Positions 26,532 to 35,519 of a stretch of 64,000 nt of DNA are shown here, piece after piece. Source of the DNA: Nitrosopumilus sp. (GTDB taxonomy: Archaea > Thermoproteota > Nitrososphaeria > Nitrososphaerales > Nitrosopumilaceae); contig NZ_JAILWC010000002.1 of the NCBI RefSeq assembly GCF_025699125.1, forward strand, positions 124,001 to 188,000. Reading direction: 5' to 3'. A program made the translations under genes and the position numbers. The notes under the pieces were generated by a model. It saw only the letters and a program-made list of their open reading frames with translations. It made no database searches and was not told where the DNA came from. Positions within the stretch are counted from its first letter, which is position 1. The number at the start of each line of letters is the position of its first letter.

Positions 26532-26872
26532 AAATTAGTGAAAAAGAGGGTTGTTACTTTTGCAATAAATTTTCTGTATGTACATATATCAGAAGGAGTA
26601 ATGAAATAACATCCTTCAAGAATCCTGTAAAGTTAATTTTTTGCAGGCTTGAGGTTTTGATAAAAATTATTCATGGAATTTTGATGATTGCTCATCAAAA
26701 CCCATGGTGTGTTAGGTGATTTGATTTTCAAAATTTGTATTTAACCCCGATGGTCGATTTCTCAGTAAATTACGTAATCCTAACTGTGGAATTTTAGCTA
26801 TAACTATGCAGTTTTTGAAAATGAATTGGTTTGGTTTTAATGCCCCCTTAATTTAGGTGTAAAAATACAGTT
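26532..26872. other. Intergenic region, no supported gene
   Basis: 341 bases between the convergent aldo/keto reductase and the PNPOx-like gene. The only longer frame (26510-26719) overlaps the reductase out of frame, lacks a promoter at the right spacing and is not convincing. No tRNA, hairpin of note or repeat seen. Confidence 0.5.
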
Positions 26873-27337
26873 TTAATTATTATAAAAAAATGTAGAATCA
26901 ATGTCAGAACCAATTGACAGATCAGAGTATTGTTCTGGATTCAAAGAATAACACACACTGGGCTCAAATTGTATTATAGTAGCTTCTTTTTCAGATAATG
27001 ATTTTATTTTTGGGAAGGGATTTTTTTGCAGTATATTTTTAATTATTGATTCTTTAATCTCGGTTCTGGTAGGTTCGTCTGTAATAAAACTTACATTTCC
27101 ACGAAGCTGATAACCTTCCAAATCATCTTTGTTAAAAACAGCAACAGTAACCCATGAATTTATTTGGAAATTCTTGTATGATTTGTGTTTAAAAAAATCA
27201 AGCCAATAAATTGCATTTTCGTCCACCTTGAAGAATATTCTAGGAGACACATTTGCAATTGTAGTGCCACTAACGGTTCCTACAACAAAAATTCCTTGCG
27301 TATCAATGAAATCTTTAATCGTGTCTGGAATCTGCAC
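26873..27337 (-). CDS. Pyridoxamine 5'-phosphate oxidase-like FMN-binding protein
   Basis: A 154-residue split-barrel protein of the PNPOx-like group, which bind FMN, F420 or haem. The N-terminal pattern FIDTQGIFVVGTVSGTTIANVSPRIFFKVDENAIYWLD is the usual first strands, followed by SWVTVAVFN and the barrel strand GYQLRGNVSFI. Since these archaea make F420, an F420-binding role is possible. Substrate cannot be told from the sequence. The gene stands alone. Confidence 0.78.
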   Translation of the reverse strand: MQIPDTIKDFIDTQGIFVVGTVSGTTIANVSPRIFFKVDENAIYWLDFFKHKSYKNFQINSWVTVAVFNKDDLEGYQLRGNVSFITDEPTRTEIKESIIKNILQKNPFPKIKSLSEKEATIIQFEPSVCYSLNPEQYSDLSIGSDIDSTFFYNN

Positions 27338-27598
27338 ACGATATAATGAATTGAAGTTGGTAATAAAGACATAATTTTAATTTAAAATACGAGGAATGTT
27401 GGATGTTTTTCAAAAATGGTATTCAAGTATGAAGGTTTTTTGCAGTAATTGAATTTAAAAAATTCTAATTTTTCATAGACGAATCTGATAAAAGATAACC
27501 GCCAAGCAAACAAAAAATGCAAACATCATATAATAAATATTTGAGATCTTTCTAGTACACCCAATTTGCAGGAATAAATCTTGTTTTAAAGTTAAATT

Positions 27599-28135
27599 CT
27601 ATTCATCTATTTCAAAAAACTCTTCACATTTTGAGCAATACAATCTAAAAGTACCGTCAGTCAATTCGGTTTTCACAAGTCTCTCATCAGTATGAAGGGG
27701 ACATGTGTTTTTGAGTTGTTCTGTTGTTGAAAATCTAAAAAATCGCAATATGTCCGTGGCAGTAATAATTCCCGAAATTTCTCCTGCATCAAAAACAGGA
27801 ATCTTTCGAATCTTTTTCTCAATCATGATATCAGAAGCCTGTAAAACAGATGCCTCAGCTGAAATATGAATAACAGGAGAGGTCATGATCTCAGAGATTT
27901 TTGTAGACGGAGAAATTTCATCAACAACCACTTTAACTGCAAAATCCCTTTCAGTCATGATTCCTACAGGTTCTTTGTTTTTCATCACTATCACAGAACC
28001 TACTCCGTCATTTTTCATAATTTTTGCCGCCTGTTGAATTGTATGCTCTGAATGAACCATTTCAACATCATGAGTCATCAAATCTTTTACCAAAGTTCTC
28101 AGAGGATCAGGATTCATGATGGTATTTTCATCCAC
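27599..28135 (-). CDS. CBS-domain pair protein with C-terminal zinc ribbon
   Basis: A 178-residue cytoplasmic sensor: two CBS motifs (residues ~15-70 and ~78-133, each ending in the IMTERDF / IITATDI type strand) form one Bateman module that would bind adenosyl ligands. The C-terminal ~35 residues hold C145, H148, C167 and C170, a likely zinc ribbon that may bind nucleic acid or protein. Met7 is an alternative start. Downstream of the stress-related genes on the same strand, but 43 bases from the nearest. Confidence 0.88.
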   Translation of the reverse strand: MDENTIMNPDPLRTLVKDLMTHDVEMVHSEHTIQQAAKIMKNDGVGSVIVMKNKEPVGIMTERDFAVKVVVDEISPSTKISEIMTSPVIHISAEASVLQASDIMIEKKIRKIPVFDAGEISGIITATDILRFFRFSTTEQLKNTCPLHTDERLVKTELTDGTFRLYCSKCEEFFEIDE

Positions 28136-28177
28136 ATAAAATTAATTTAACATGTGTTATAATTTCCAAATTTGAAA

Positions 28178-28609
28178 TTAACATGTTGCAGTATTGCATG
28201 TAATTTGATTAAGTTCATCCCATTGATTGTCAATTACAGCAGAAATGATTTTTCCATCAACTATCATCACATCAATTGTATGTAGTGTGATGTCTTCAGA
28301 AAGATCCAAGTTTTCTCTATTTCCAAAGCCAGCATGTAGTGTTTTGAATTTGCCTTTCAAAAAGAATTTTGAATCATCAACATTAGATGAGATGATTTCA
28401 ATTTCTAATGTATCAGAAATTCCATCATAAGAAAACGTAGGACTAGACACAATAAACTGTTTAGCAATAGCAATCATTTTTTTAGAATTATCTGAAGATA
28501 ATTCATCAAACTGAATCGGAGAGTCTTGAAAATCATATGATGTTAAAACAACTATAGAAATAGCAACCAATATGATTCCTGCCACAATTATTATACCTTT
28601 AAAGAACAT
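28178..28609 (-). CDS. Hypothetical secreted or membrane-anchored protein, 143 aa
   Basis: An N-terminal hydrophobic segment (residues 4-24) serves as anchor or signal; the rest is a beta-rich extracytoplasmic domain ending in CNTATC, a vicinal two-Cys tail that could form a disulfide or hold a metal. No family recognised. It sits between the UspA-type gene and the CBS gene on the same strand and may share their transcript (27-base gap). Confidence 0.7.
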   Translation of the reverse strand: MFFKGIIIVAGIILVAISIVVLTSYDFQDSPIQFDELSSDNSKKMIAIAKQFIVSSPTFSYDGISDTLEIEIISSNVDDSKFFLKGKFKTLHAGFGNRENLDLSEDITLHTIDVMIVDGKIISAVIDNQWDELNQITCNTATC

Positions 28610-28636
28610 TCAGAACCACATCAAGTATTTCTCATT

Positions 28637-29068
28637 TTATTTCACTATGGTTACAGGAGCATTTGCCTTGTGCAAAATAAAGTTGGACGTACTTCCAAAA
28701 AATACTTCTTTTGGAAATCCCATCCCTCTTGAACCAATTACAATTTGATCAATTTTGTTTATAGGGTCGTTGGCAAAGGTAGCCAAATCATATCCCGCAG
28801 TATGGCCACCAATTACAATCCCTTCAAAGTTAATTTTGTTTTTTTCTACTTTTTTTTGTGCAACATGCATAAACCCCCTTATTTCGTTTGTCCATTTTTC
28901 TTCCTTGAGTTTTGGTGTACGAACAGCAGAAAATGCACTGTAGCTTGTATCACTATGAACCCCAACAATCATAGCATCTGATTCTTTTGCAAATGAAACT
29001 GCAGTGTCTAGTCCTCGAAGAGAGTTTTTTGAACCATCCAGACAGACCATTATTCTCTTATTGCCCAT
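28637..29068 (-). CDS. Universal stress protein, UspA family
   Basis: A 143-residue Rossmann-like ATP-binding stress protein. The ATP motif G-x2-G-x9-G-S is present as GSRGMGFPKEVFFGSTS (~residues 112-128), and the N-terminal MVCLDGSKNS strand and C-terminal ANAPVTIVK are standard. It starts three bases after the stop of the YVTN-propeller gene, so the two are co-transcribed. Role in stress response is known for the family only in general terms. Confidence 0.92.
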   Translation of the reverse strand: MGNKRIMVCLDGSKNSLRGLDTAVSFAKESDAMIVGVHSDTSYSAFSAVRTPKLKEEKWTNEIRGFMHVAQKKVEKNKINFEGIVIGGHTAGYDLATFANDPINKIDQIVIGSRGMGFPKEVFFGSTSNFILHKANAPVTIVK

Positions 29069-29071
29069 ATC

Positions 29072-30652
29072 TTACTCCAGTATTGTTCCCCATCCACGCT
29101 CTACTAGTTTCTTGGCAGTTTCAGGAAATGTGCATGCTATTTTTCCTTTGAGGCTTTCAACCCAAACTTTGCCTTCGCAGATTATATCATATCCTTTTGA
29201 AATTGATGGTTCCTGTGTAATAGGAGTTGCAATAGTTTGAAGAGACTCTTGTGTTTCTATGGACATGGTGGTTCCAGAAACAGATATGATTTTAGAACCA
29301 GATTCCACATCTAAAGAAACAATTCTACTATTGTCAGGACCTGTGGATTCTTGATGCTTTGCAGTCTTACCGTCTACCGAAATCTCAAATGGTAAATCGG
29401 TGTCAAGTAGTTTAGAATCTAAGACATATCTTGGAATGGTAATTGCGATTTTTCCACCATCATCTGTTCCTATATTCATAGAAAGTACATTGTTTTCAAC
29501 ATCAACAACAGCATTTGATGCAATTACATCCTGGCCGTGAACATGAATCATTCCTGCAAGTGCAGCAGGAGTCTGCATAGTCAACACAGGCAAATGAATA
29601 GAGTATGATGTAGGACCTAAAACAAGTACGCTGTCTTCAGATTTTAATGCAACATAGAGTTTTTGGGATTTTGAGTCTACTTTGAGATCCCAAGGATTTG
29701 ATTGAAGATCTAACTTAGACATGATTTTGTTTGTTTGCCCATCAATCTTTACAATTTTGTTTTGAGTTAGATATGATGCATAAATCACATGGTCGTTAGT
29801 GTCAACTGCAATTGCCATTGCTTTGTCTCCTAAAGGAATCTCTCCGGTAATTTCTTTTTCCAAAATATTTATCACAGTAATGCATTCACAGCCCCTGTTT
29901 GTGACATAAGCAAGATGATGTAGTGGATCAAGTTCTAGACCCCATGGACCTCCAGATGCAGTTAGTGTTCCTGTTATTTCGTGTATTGGAAAAACAGAAT
30001 ATTCATCAGTTACATCTTCTAAGAAAGTAATTTCATTTCCGGCAAGACTTGCAACCAATACAACATTGCTCAGAGGATCTGCACGTACGTTAAATGGATG
30101 TCTAGGGACATCTATGGTTTGAATAACTTCATCAGTTTTTCCATCAATTACATGAATGGAATTAGAATTGTAATCTGCTACATACAAGAGTTCATTTGAT
30201 GGATTGTAATCAAGAGACCAGCCTCCAGTGACAAAATGGACATTAGATCTGTGTCCGTATGGTTGGTTTGAGGTTGTGGGAAAATCAATCTCAGAACCAG
30301 GTAATGAAATTGTTTTGATAAGGAATCTAGTATTTAGATCATAAACGTCAATTCCGCCACTTTCAAATGGTGCAGCATAAATCTTGTTTTGTTCAGGTAC
30401 TGCCTCAACAGCCATAATTCCAGAAGAAGAGGTAGTGATAAAGTCAACATTTGTGTTTTCATCAATGTCAATTATATCGATATGAGGATATTGGAAACTG
30501 GAAACATATAGAAAGTCATCAGTAAGTGACATTCCCATTGGATTCTCAGATACTGAAATCTTTTCAAGCACATGATGTGCAAATGCATTTTGATTTACAG
30601 ATAACGAGAAAATAATTGCCAAGCTCAATACTAGCACAATAATAGTTCTCAT
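29072..30652 (-). CDS. Secreted YVTN beta-propeller protein with C-terminal two-Cys module
   Basis: A 526-residue exported protein: signal peptide (residues 1-25), then a seven-bladed YVTN-type propeller (~28-345, with repeats such as NKIYAAPFESGGIDVYD, NELLYVADYNSNSIHVID, HLAYVTNRGCECITVIN), a beta domain (~350-470), and a final ~38-residue module with C492 and C507 ending KKLVERGWG. That last module is also found in the genes at 36021 and 61192. Propellers of this type bind proteins or ligands at the cell surface. Co-transcribed with the UspA gene. Confidence 0.85.
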   Translation of the reverse strand: MRTIIVLVLSLAIIFSLSVNQNAFAHHVLEKISVSENPMGMSLTDDFLYVSSFQYPHIDIIDIDENTNVDFITTSSSGIMAVEAVPEQNKIYAAPFESGGIDVYDLNTRFLIKTISLPGSEIDFPTTSNQPYGHRSNVHFVTGGWSLDYNPSNELLYVADYNSNSIHVIDGKTDEVIQTIDVPRHPFNVRADPLSNVVLVASLAGNEITFLEDVTDEYSVFPIHEITGTLTASGGPWGLELDPLHHLAYVTNRGCECITVINILEKEITGEIPLGDKAMAIAVDTNDHVIYASYLTQNKIVKIDGQTNKIMSKLDLQSNPWDLKVDSKSQKLYVALKSEDSVLVLGPTSYSIHLPVLTMQTPAALAGMIHVHGQDVIASNAVVDVENNVLSMNIGTDDGGKIAITIPRYVLDSKLLDTDLPFEISVDGKTAKHQESTGPDNSRIVSLDVESGSKIISVSGTTMSIETQESLQTIATPITQEPSISKGYDIICEGKVWVESLKGKIACTFPETAKKLVERGWGTILE

Positions 30653-30881
30653 GACCTAAATTTTGGAGAAAGTATACTAAAATAGAAAGCACGATTCTCA
30701 AATATGAATATAAAAAATATCTTTAGTACTAGTTAGAATTTGTTTCATATGATGTATGACAATAAAAATAATAAAAGCAGGGTAGATGATTCTCAGAAAG
30801 GGTTTTGAAAAAATTACAATAATTTTCATTGTTGGTAATTAGATGATAACTTTAATGTAGTAAATAATTGAATTTGCTCAT

Positions 30882-31478
30882 ATGACATCAATAGATAAAA
30901 TGGCCATAACTTGGTCACTCGGAATTGTAGCAGTATTTGTTGCCTTGGCCGCTGCAGGAGATTCCATTCAGGGAATTGCAGACGTTCCAGCACCTGAACC
31001 AGTAATACGACCGGGAACTGTAGAAACCCCAAGCTATGAAGAAACAAAACCCAAAACAGATCCATTTGCAGATCTTGCTGCTGAAGTAAAAGAACAAAAC
31101 AAAGAGATGACATCTGAATCAATGTCAAAACAAGACAAAGAGCAGAAGCAGATGAAAGAACAGGAGCAGAAAGGCCCTAAGACAGTTAACGTGTCAATAC
31201 CATCTGGAACATCAGTACCAGGATGTGAAGAAACAAACGAATGTTATCTTCCATATTCAGTCACAATCTCAAAAGGAGATACAGTGAGTTGGTCAAACGA
31301 TGATACTGCAGCACATACTGTAACTAGTGGTTCTCCTTCAGAAGGTCCTGATGGAAACTTTGACAGTAGTCTAGTCATGAGTGGGGCTGTTTACGAGTTT
31401 ACGTTTGAGCAAACAGGAAGTTATGATTACTTCTGCATGGTTCATCCCTGGATGACTGGAATTGTTCAAGTAAACTAA
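30882..31478 (+). CDS. Membrane-anchored blue copper (plastocyanin-like) protein
   Basis: An electron carrier on the outer face of the membrane. Residues 8-25 form an N-terminal anchor, ~35-100 a charged Lys/Glu/Gln-rich linker, and ~102-198 a cupredoxin domain with type 1 copper ligands H145, C185, H188 and M191 (motif YFCMVHPWM). Two extra Cys (C115, C121) may form a disulfide. Ammonia-oxidising archaea use many such proteins in place of cytochromes c. Monocistronic; a T-rich stretch follows the stop. Confidence 0.92.
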   Translation: MTSIDKMAITWSLGIVAVFVALAAAGDSIQGIADVPAPEPVIRPGTVETPSYEETKPKTDPFADLAAEVKEQNKEMTSESMSKQDKEQKQMKEQEQKGPKTVNVSIPSGTSVPGCEETNECYLPYSVTISKGDTVSWSNDDTAAHTVTSGSPSEGPDGNFDSSLVMSGAVYEFTFEQTGSYDYFCMVHPWMTGIVQVN

Positions 31479-31542
31479 CTTTTTTTATTTCATTTTTGAA
31501 AAACAACATCAATATTAAATAAAATTATGTGAAAAGAACTAC

Positions 31543-31607
31543 GACGAGGGTAATCGATTCAAAAGCTTTGTCTATACTGCCTACGATTTGATTAAAATGT
31601 CCTCGTC
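31543..31607. terminator. Imperfect stem-loop between convergent genes
   Basis: GACGAGG (31543-31549) pairs with CCTCGTC (31601-31607); TAATC (31551-31555) then pairs with GATTA (31590-31594), leaving a five-base bulge. The 3' arm touches the stop codon of the cupin gene. On the minus strand a T-rich stretch follows, so it may end the cupin message; a small RNA is an alternative. Confidence 0.35.
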
Positions 31608-31995
31608 AAAACCAAAATGTCTTACCGCTTTTCATAAAGGATAGTTGTGATGAGGAGTGATTTTCAGTTGCACCATGCCAATGTGGTGTTCCAGACGGAA
31701 TTAAAACAGATTCATTTTCTCCAAGTTCCAGAGATTCATCTATCTTGAATTTATGATCATTAATTTTTGAAAAAGTTACTATTTGACCAATGCCTTTCAT
31801 TCCAATAATGATTTGATCTGAATCGTGAAGATGAATCTTGGATTTCGAACCCTTTTCAAATTTAATAAAATACGATTTTAATTCATCTGTAGATAAGTTT
31901 TCAGATATACGATTAAGGTAGACATTGCCAGACTCACGCCCAGTTTTATCATCCTCCAGATTTTCATTAATTATGATTTTCTTAATGTTTGTCAT
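31606..31995 (-). CDS. Cupin-domain protein, 129 aa
   Basis: A single beta-barrel cupin with metal-ligand pattern H55, H57, Q61 in the first motif and PHWHG (H105, H107) in the second. Start taken at the ATG at 31995, which overlaps by 14 bases the stop of a 40-residue His/Cys-rich peptide gene just upstream; a longer frame from 32079 would run through that gene and lacks a well-placed TATA box. Cupins of this size bind a metal or a small ligand. Coupling to a metal-binding peptide suggests metal sensing or storage; substrate unknown. Confidence 0.8.
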   Translation of the reverse strand: MTNIKKIIINENLEDDKTGRESGNVYLNRISENLSTDELKSYFIKFEKGSKSKIHLHDSDQIIIGMKGIGQIVTFSKINDHKFKIDESLELGENESVLIPSGTPHWHGATENHSSSQLSFMKSGKTFWF

Positions 31996-32104
31996 GAATA
32001 GGATGTTTTGTGCCATCTGCATGGATGCAGTTTCCAGCATCATGTTTGTGTGTACTTTTGTCTCCCTTACAATGTTCATCTGAACAGTTACATTTGTCTG
32101 CCAT
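31982..32104 (-). CDS. His/Cys-rich metallothionein-like peptide, 40 aa
   Basis: A 40-residue frame in which 4 Cys (C5, C7, C12, C26) and 7 His (H11, H19, H21, H28, H34, H37, H40) make up over a quarter of the protein; the start reads M-A-D-K-C-N-C. A TATA-like AATTAAAAG at about 32118-32128 lies the right distance before the ATG for leaderless transcription. The stop overlaps the cupin start by 14 bases, so translation is probably coupled. The composition points to binding of copper, zinc or nickel in the cytoplasm (no signal peptide). No named family recognised. Confidence 0.65.
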   Translation of the reverse strand: MADKCNCSDEHCKGDKSTHKHDAGNCIHADGTKHPIHDKH

Positions 32105-32201
32105 GAGAAAAATATCTTTTAATTGTTAAAAAAGATTGTGCAATATTCCAAAGTTGGTTTTCGTAGAAATGTTTGAGATATGCAGTGTTCTAGTTGTCAT
32201 A

Positions 32202-32924
32202 ATGATCATTACTGATGAAATCAAAATTACAGAGATAGAGGATTTTGATTTGAATGATGGTTACATAATAGATGGTTTTCCATATGATGGATACGTAGGA
32301 AGCATATCTGCCGAATCAATGGTTAGAACTTCACAATTTAAATTTGTAGGATTTATGGATTCAAAGTCTTTTCCTCCAGTAAGTATCATCCGAGAAGGAA
32401 TAGCAAATTATCCTATCAACATATTTGTAAATGAAAAACTCAAAGTTGCAGTATTTCTATCCCACCTTCATTTGCCTGAATCATTTTCAAAAGAAATCGC
32501 TAAATCTATTTTACAATTTGCAAAAAAACACAATTGCAGACTAATTATCAGCAGTATGAAGATTACCGGTGCCAAAATTTCAAAAGAATTCAATGCAGTA
32601 GGCAGTACAAAAAATGCTAGAGATACAATTAAAAAACTAGGAATGGATATTGCTTTGAATGCAACCATGCCTGGAATTCCAGGGGTATTGTTGGTCGAAG
32701 GAAGGTTTTCAAATCAAGATGTAATAGTATTATTGTTTTCCCAGAAAAGCGGCAAGAATACAGACTTGGAATATGGTGCAAAGTTATGCTTGACAATAGG
32801 CATGCTTGTTCCAAATTTACCTTGTAACATTAAACTCATCGAAGGAGAAACAGTAAAAGTTGAAAAAATGATCAAACAAACACAAAAAGAATCAAAAGAT
32901 CTCTATGATGTAATATACCGATAA
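32202..32924 (+). CDS. PAC2-family (proteasome assembly chaperone-like) protein
   Basis: A 240-residue protein of the PAC2 family, related to eukaryotic proteasome assembly chaperones and common in archaea. The usual landmarks are visible: an N-terminal DGFPYDGYVGSISAE, a central HLHLPESFSKEIAKSILQFAKK and a C-terminal PGIPGVLLVEG with a final helical part. Start placed at the ATG at 32202, since the 22 residues before it in the longer frame are not typical. Proteasome genes are not adjacent. Cellular role in archaea is not settled. Confidence 0.82.
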   Translation: MIITDEIKITEIEDFDLNDGYIIDGFPYDGYVGSISAESMVRTSQFKFVGFMDSKSFPPVSIIREGIANYPINIFVNEKLKVAVFLSHLHLPESFSKEIAKSILQFAKKHNCRLIISSMKITGAKISKEFNAVGSTKNARDTIKKLGMDIALNATMPGIPGVLLVEGRFSNQDVIVLLFSQKSGKNTDLEYGAKLCLTIGMLVPNLPCNIKLIEGETVKVEKMIKQTQKESKDLYDVIYR

Positions 32925-33167
32925 ATTGTTATTTAGAGAAAATTAAAAATAATATTTTTAATATGATTTTCAATATTGGTTTTCAAATCAAATAAAAATT
33001 ATTTCATCACAATAAAAGACCATTTGGAGAATAGTAAAGACAGCATTCAAATCTCAGAAAGGATGAATGTTTCTATTATTATCAATAATCAGTTAAAATC
33101 CAAAATAAGATTTTCAAGTTCGAGAACATGTACCTATTCTTATTACATATACATAAATTGATAAATT

Positions 33168-34484
33168 ATGGTCATAAAGTCTTTCAAATATCCCATTCCA
33201 CAGATTACTTATCTAGTAAAGAAAAGACTTTGGGCTCAAGTTCTATTTGCATTGTTTTTAGGATTAGTGGTAGGGATAATTTTAGGTCCAGAAATAGGAT
33301 TAGTTGAGAAAGAAACTGCTGAGGTCATCACTGATTGGCTATCAATTCCAGCAAATCTGTTTTTAAAAATTATTCAAATGATCATTATTCCGTTAATTTT
33401 TGCATCAATCATTCGAGGAATAACATCATCTGGAAGTATGGAACAATTACAAAAACTAGGATTAGGTGTATCAGTATATTTTGTTGCAACAACAATCATT
33501 GCATTAACAATAGGAATTCTACTTGTATCAACAATAGAACCAGGAAATTTTATTGACAGTTCTTTGATTAGAGAAAGTTTTGGAATTGAAGATGTCGAAC
33601 CTGTTGAAAAAGCGGAATTTAGCATACAAGATATTCCTCAAAGCATAGTGGGTTTGATCCCAAGTAATCCTTTAGCTTCTTTTATGTCTGGAGAGATGTT
33701 AAGCATCATAATTTTTGCATTAATTGTAGGTGTGTCTATGATTTCAATTCCTAAACAAAGTTCTCTACCAATTCTAGATTTGTTAGAATCCATACAAAAA
33801 ATTACCCTGAAAGTAGTTTCATGGGCCATGCGTCTTGCACCATTTGCAGCATTTGGTCTAATCGCAGGAATTACGTCTAAAATCGGTCTTTCTGCATTGG
33901 GGGTACTTGGGGCATACATGCTGACTGTTGTGATAGGTCTTTTTGTAATGATATTGGTGTACATGCTAATCATCAAGTTTTTTGCAAAGAGACCACTATC
34001 TTCCACATTTAAAATGATGAAAGATGCTCAGCTTCTTGCATTCTCAACTTCTAGTTCGGCAGCTGTTATGCCATTATCAATTAAAACTGCTGAAGAAAAA
34101 ATGAAAATCAAACCAAAAGTTTCTCAGTTTATCATCCCATTGGGTGCTACAATTAATATGGATGGAACTGCACTTTATCAAATTGTAGCAGTATTTTTTC
34201 TTGCGCAGCTTTTCAGTATAGATTTAGGATTTACAACAATTCTTTTGATAACATTAACTGCACTTGCCGCATCTATTGGTGCACCGTCAGCACCTGGGAC
34301 AGGCATTGTAATTCTTTCAACAATTCTCATCACTGCAGGCATTCCGCCTGTTGCAGTTGTATTATTACTTGGAGTAGACAGAATATTAGATATGACAAGA
34401 ACAATGGTCAATGTTACAGGAGATCTTACTGCATGTTTGGTTTTCGATAAGAGGATAAAAGAAGAGGACAATGTCGAAGATTAA
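33168..34484 (+). CDS. Dicarboxylate/glutamate:cation symporter (DAACS family)
   Basis: A 438-residue secondary transporter with eight helices and two re-entrant loops. The family's marks are the serine-rich hairpin TSSSAAVMPLSI (~residue 290) and NMDGTALYQ (~331), followed by SIGAPSAPGTG in the second hairpin. Such carriers import glutamate, aspartate or C4-dicarboxylates with Na+ or H+. For a mainly autotrophic ammonia oxidiser this suggests some uptake of organic acids. Monocistronic. Confidence 0.93.
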   Translation: MVIKSFKYPIPQITYLVKKRLWAQVLFALFLGLVVGIILGPEIGLVEKETAEVITDWLSIPANLFLKIIQMIIIPLIFASIIRGITSSGSMEQLQKLGLGVSVYFVATTIIALTIGILLVSTIEPGNFIDSSLIRESFGIEDVEPVEKAEFSIQDIPQSIVGLIPSNPLASFMSGEMLSIIIFALIVGVSMISIPKQSSLPILDLLESIQKITLKVVSWAMRLAPFAAFGLIAGITSKIGLSALGVLGAYMLTVVIGLFVMILVYMLIIKFFAKRPLSSTFKMMKDAQLLAFSTSSSAAVMPLSIKTAEEKMKIKPKVSQFIIPLGATINMDGTALYQIVAVFFLAQLFSIDLGFTTILLITLTALAASIGAPSAPGTGIVILSTILITAGIPPVAVVLLLGVDRILDMTRTMVNVTGDLTACLVFDKRIKEEDNVED

Positions 34485-34647
34485 TTTTCATATTGATGCA
34501 AATTACACTTTTTTTAATTCAACAAGTCGGGATTTGAAATTATTTCAATTACTTTTTAATTATCTCTAGGATCAACTGTAGGAATCACATCAAATGGATG
34601 AGATCATAGGTTGAATTATAGAATAATGATAATCATTTTTTATAATA

Positions 34648-34809
34648 TTATTTCCAAGGATCAGATTCTTCATTCCATGATTCTATACCTTTTGATGATT
34701 CATCAGCAGGTTTACTATTTCTGATGTCAGATAAAAGACATTCATCAGAGCAATGGGTGGCCTCTACATTCTTCATTAATCTTCCACATTTCTTGCAGAA
34801 TTTGCCCAT
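34648..34809 (-). CDS. Small zinc-ribbon protein, 53 aa
   Basis: MGKFCKKCG at the start with C5-x2-C8 and C20-x3-C24 forms a compact zinc knuckle pair; the rest is an acidic, Trp-containing tail ending in DPWK. No family name assigned. It diverges from the ribbon-helix-helix regulator at 34924, sharing a 114-base promoter region that holds an inverted repeat. Confidence 0.6.
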   Translation of the reverse strand: MGKFCKKCGRLMKNVEATHCSDECLLSDIRNSKPADESSKGIESWNEESDPWK

Positions 34810-34871
34810 GTGTGATGATTGATTCTAAAAATAAAGCAAGTTCGCAGTTTTTCATATTTGATAATGAGCTA

Positions 34872-34903
34872 ATACTTAATTCGTTTGATCCTAGTTTAAG
34901 TAT
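34872..34903. promoter_or_regulatory. Inverted repeat, likely operator of the adjacent regulator
   Basis: ATACTTAA (34872-34879) and TTAAGTAT (34896-34903) are exact reverse complements, centres 24 bp apart (about two helical turns). The right arm overlaps the TATA-like TTTAAGTA lying ~26 bases before the GTG at 34924. A dimeric regulator bound here would block that promoter; the ribbon-helix-helix protein it precedes is the obvious candidate. Confidence 0.5.
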
Positions 34904-34923
34904 GATCATATGATAGTATTGAA

Positions 34924-35511
34924 GTGGATGTCTCAACAGTAAAACGAAAACCTCACATACCAAAAAAGGAAAAAACAAGAACTATAACATACAGGCTTTC
35001 AGAAAAACTTGTTGCAGAACTAGAAAACGAGGCTATGCAAAAAGGAATTTCTCACAATGTTTTGATGAATCAGATTGCAGAAAAATATATCCAGTGGGAT
35101 AGGTTTGGCGACAAAATCGGAATGATACCTGTTCCAAAGGGGGTGCTGACAGCACTTGGTATTGATTTGGAAAGCCAAGACATCAACATGGTTGTAGACC
35201 TTCTAAAGCCTGTCATCAAAGATAATGTGATGTTCATGAAAGGAAAGTATGATCTAAAAAGATGCATAGAGACGATGGAGGATTACATGAGGGCATCTGG
35301 AATGAAATCAGATCACAGAGTGGAAGGATCGCTGCACCACTTTATCGTTCAGCACGGACTTGGGATGAATTGGTCATTACTCACTGAACAACTGCTAAAA
35401 GAAATATTCCACGAATTCTTGCCAGAAAAGAATGTAAAATCACAAACAACTGAAACTACTGTGATCACCACTATCTCATTGGGCGAGGACTTTAACGAGC
35501 ATGATTATTAG
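34924..35511 (+). CDS. Ribbon-helix-helix regulator with C-terminal effector-like domain
   Basis: A 195-residue protein from a GTG start. Residues ~18-55 (TRTITYRLSEKLVAELENEA..., SHNVLMNQI) match a CopG-type ribbon-helix-helix DNA-binding unit; the remaining ~140 residues are a mixed domain with conserved-looking VEGSLHHFIVQHGLGMNWS and may sense a ligand or oligomerise. The H-H-x4-H-G pattern could hold a metal. It lies next to an inverted repeat in its own promoter and ends nine bases before the convergent winged-helix gene. No target known. Confidence 0.75.
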   Translation: MDVSTVKRKPHIPKKEKTRTITYRLSEKLVAELENEAMQKGISHNVLMNQIAEKYIQWDRFGDKIGMIPVPKGVLTALGIDLESQDINMVVDLLKPVIKDNVMFMKGKYDLKRCIETMEDYMRASGMKSDHRVEGSLHHFIVQHGLGMNWSLLTEQLLKEIFHEFLPEKNVKSQTTETTVITTISLGEDFNEHDY

Positions 35512-35519
35512 AAAAATAA

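Noticed and set aside
26510-26719. 69-residue frame overlapping the aldo/keto reductase end
   Set aside because: Out of frame with a well-supported gene, no promoter or protein-like pattern.
32976-33161. 61-residue frame before the symporter
   Set aside because: TTG start, low-complexity composition, ends in the symporter promoter.
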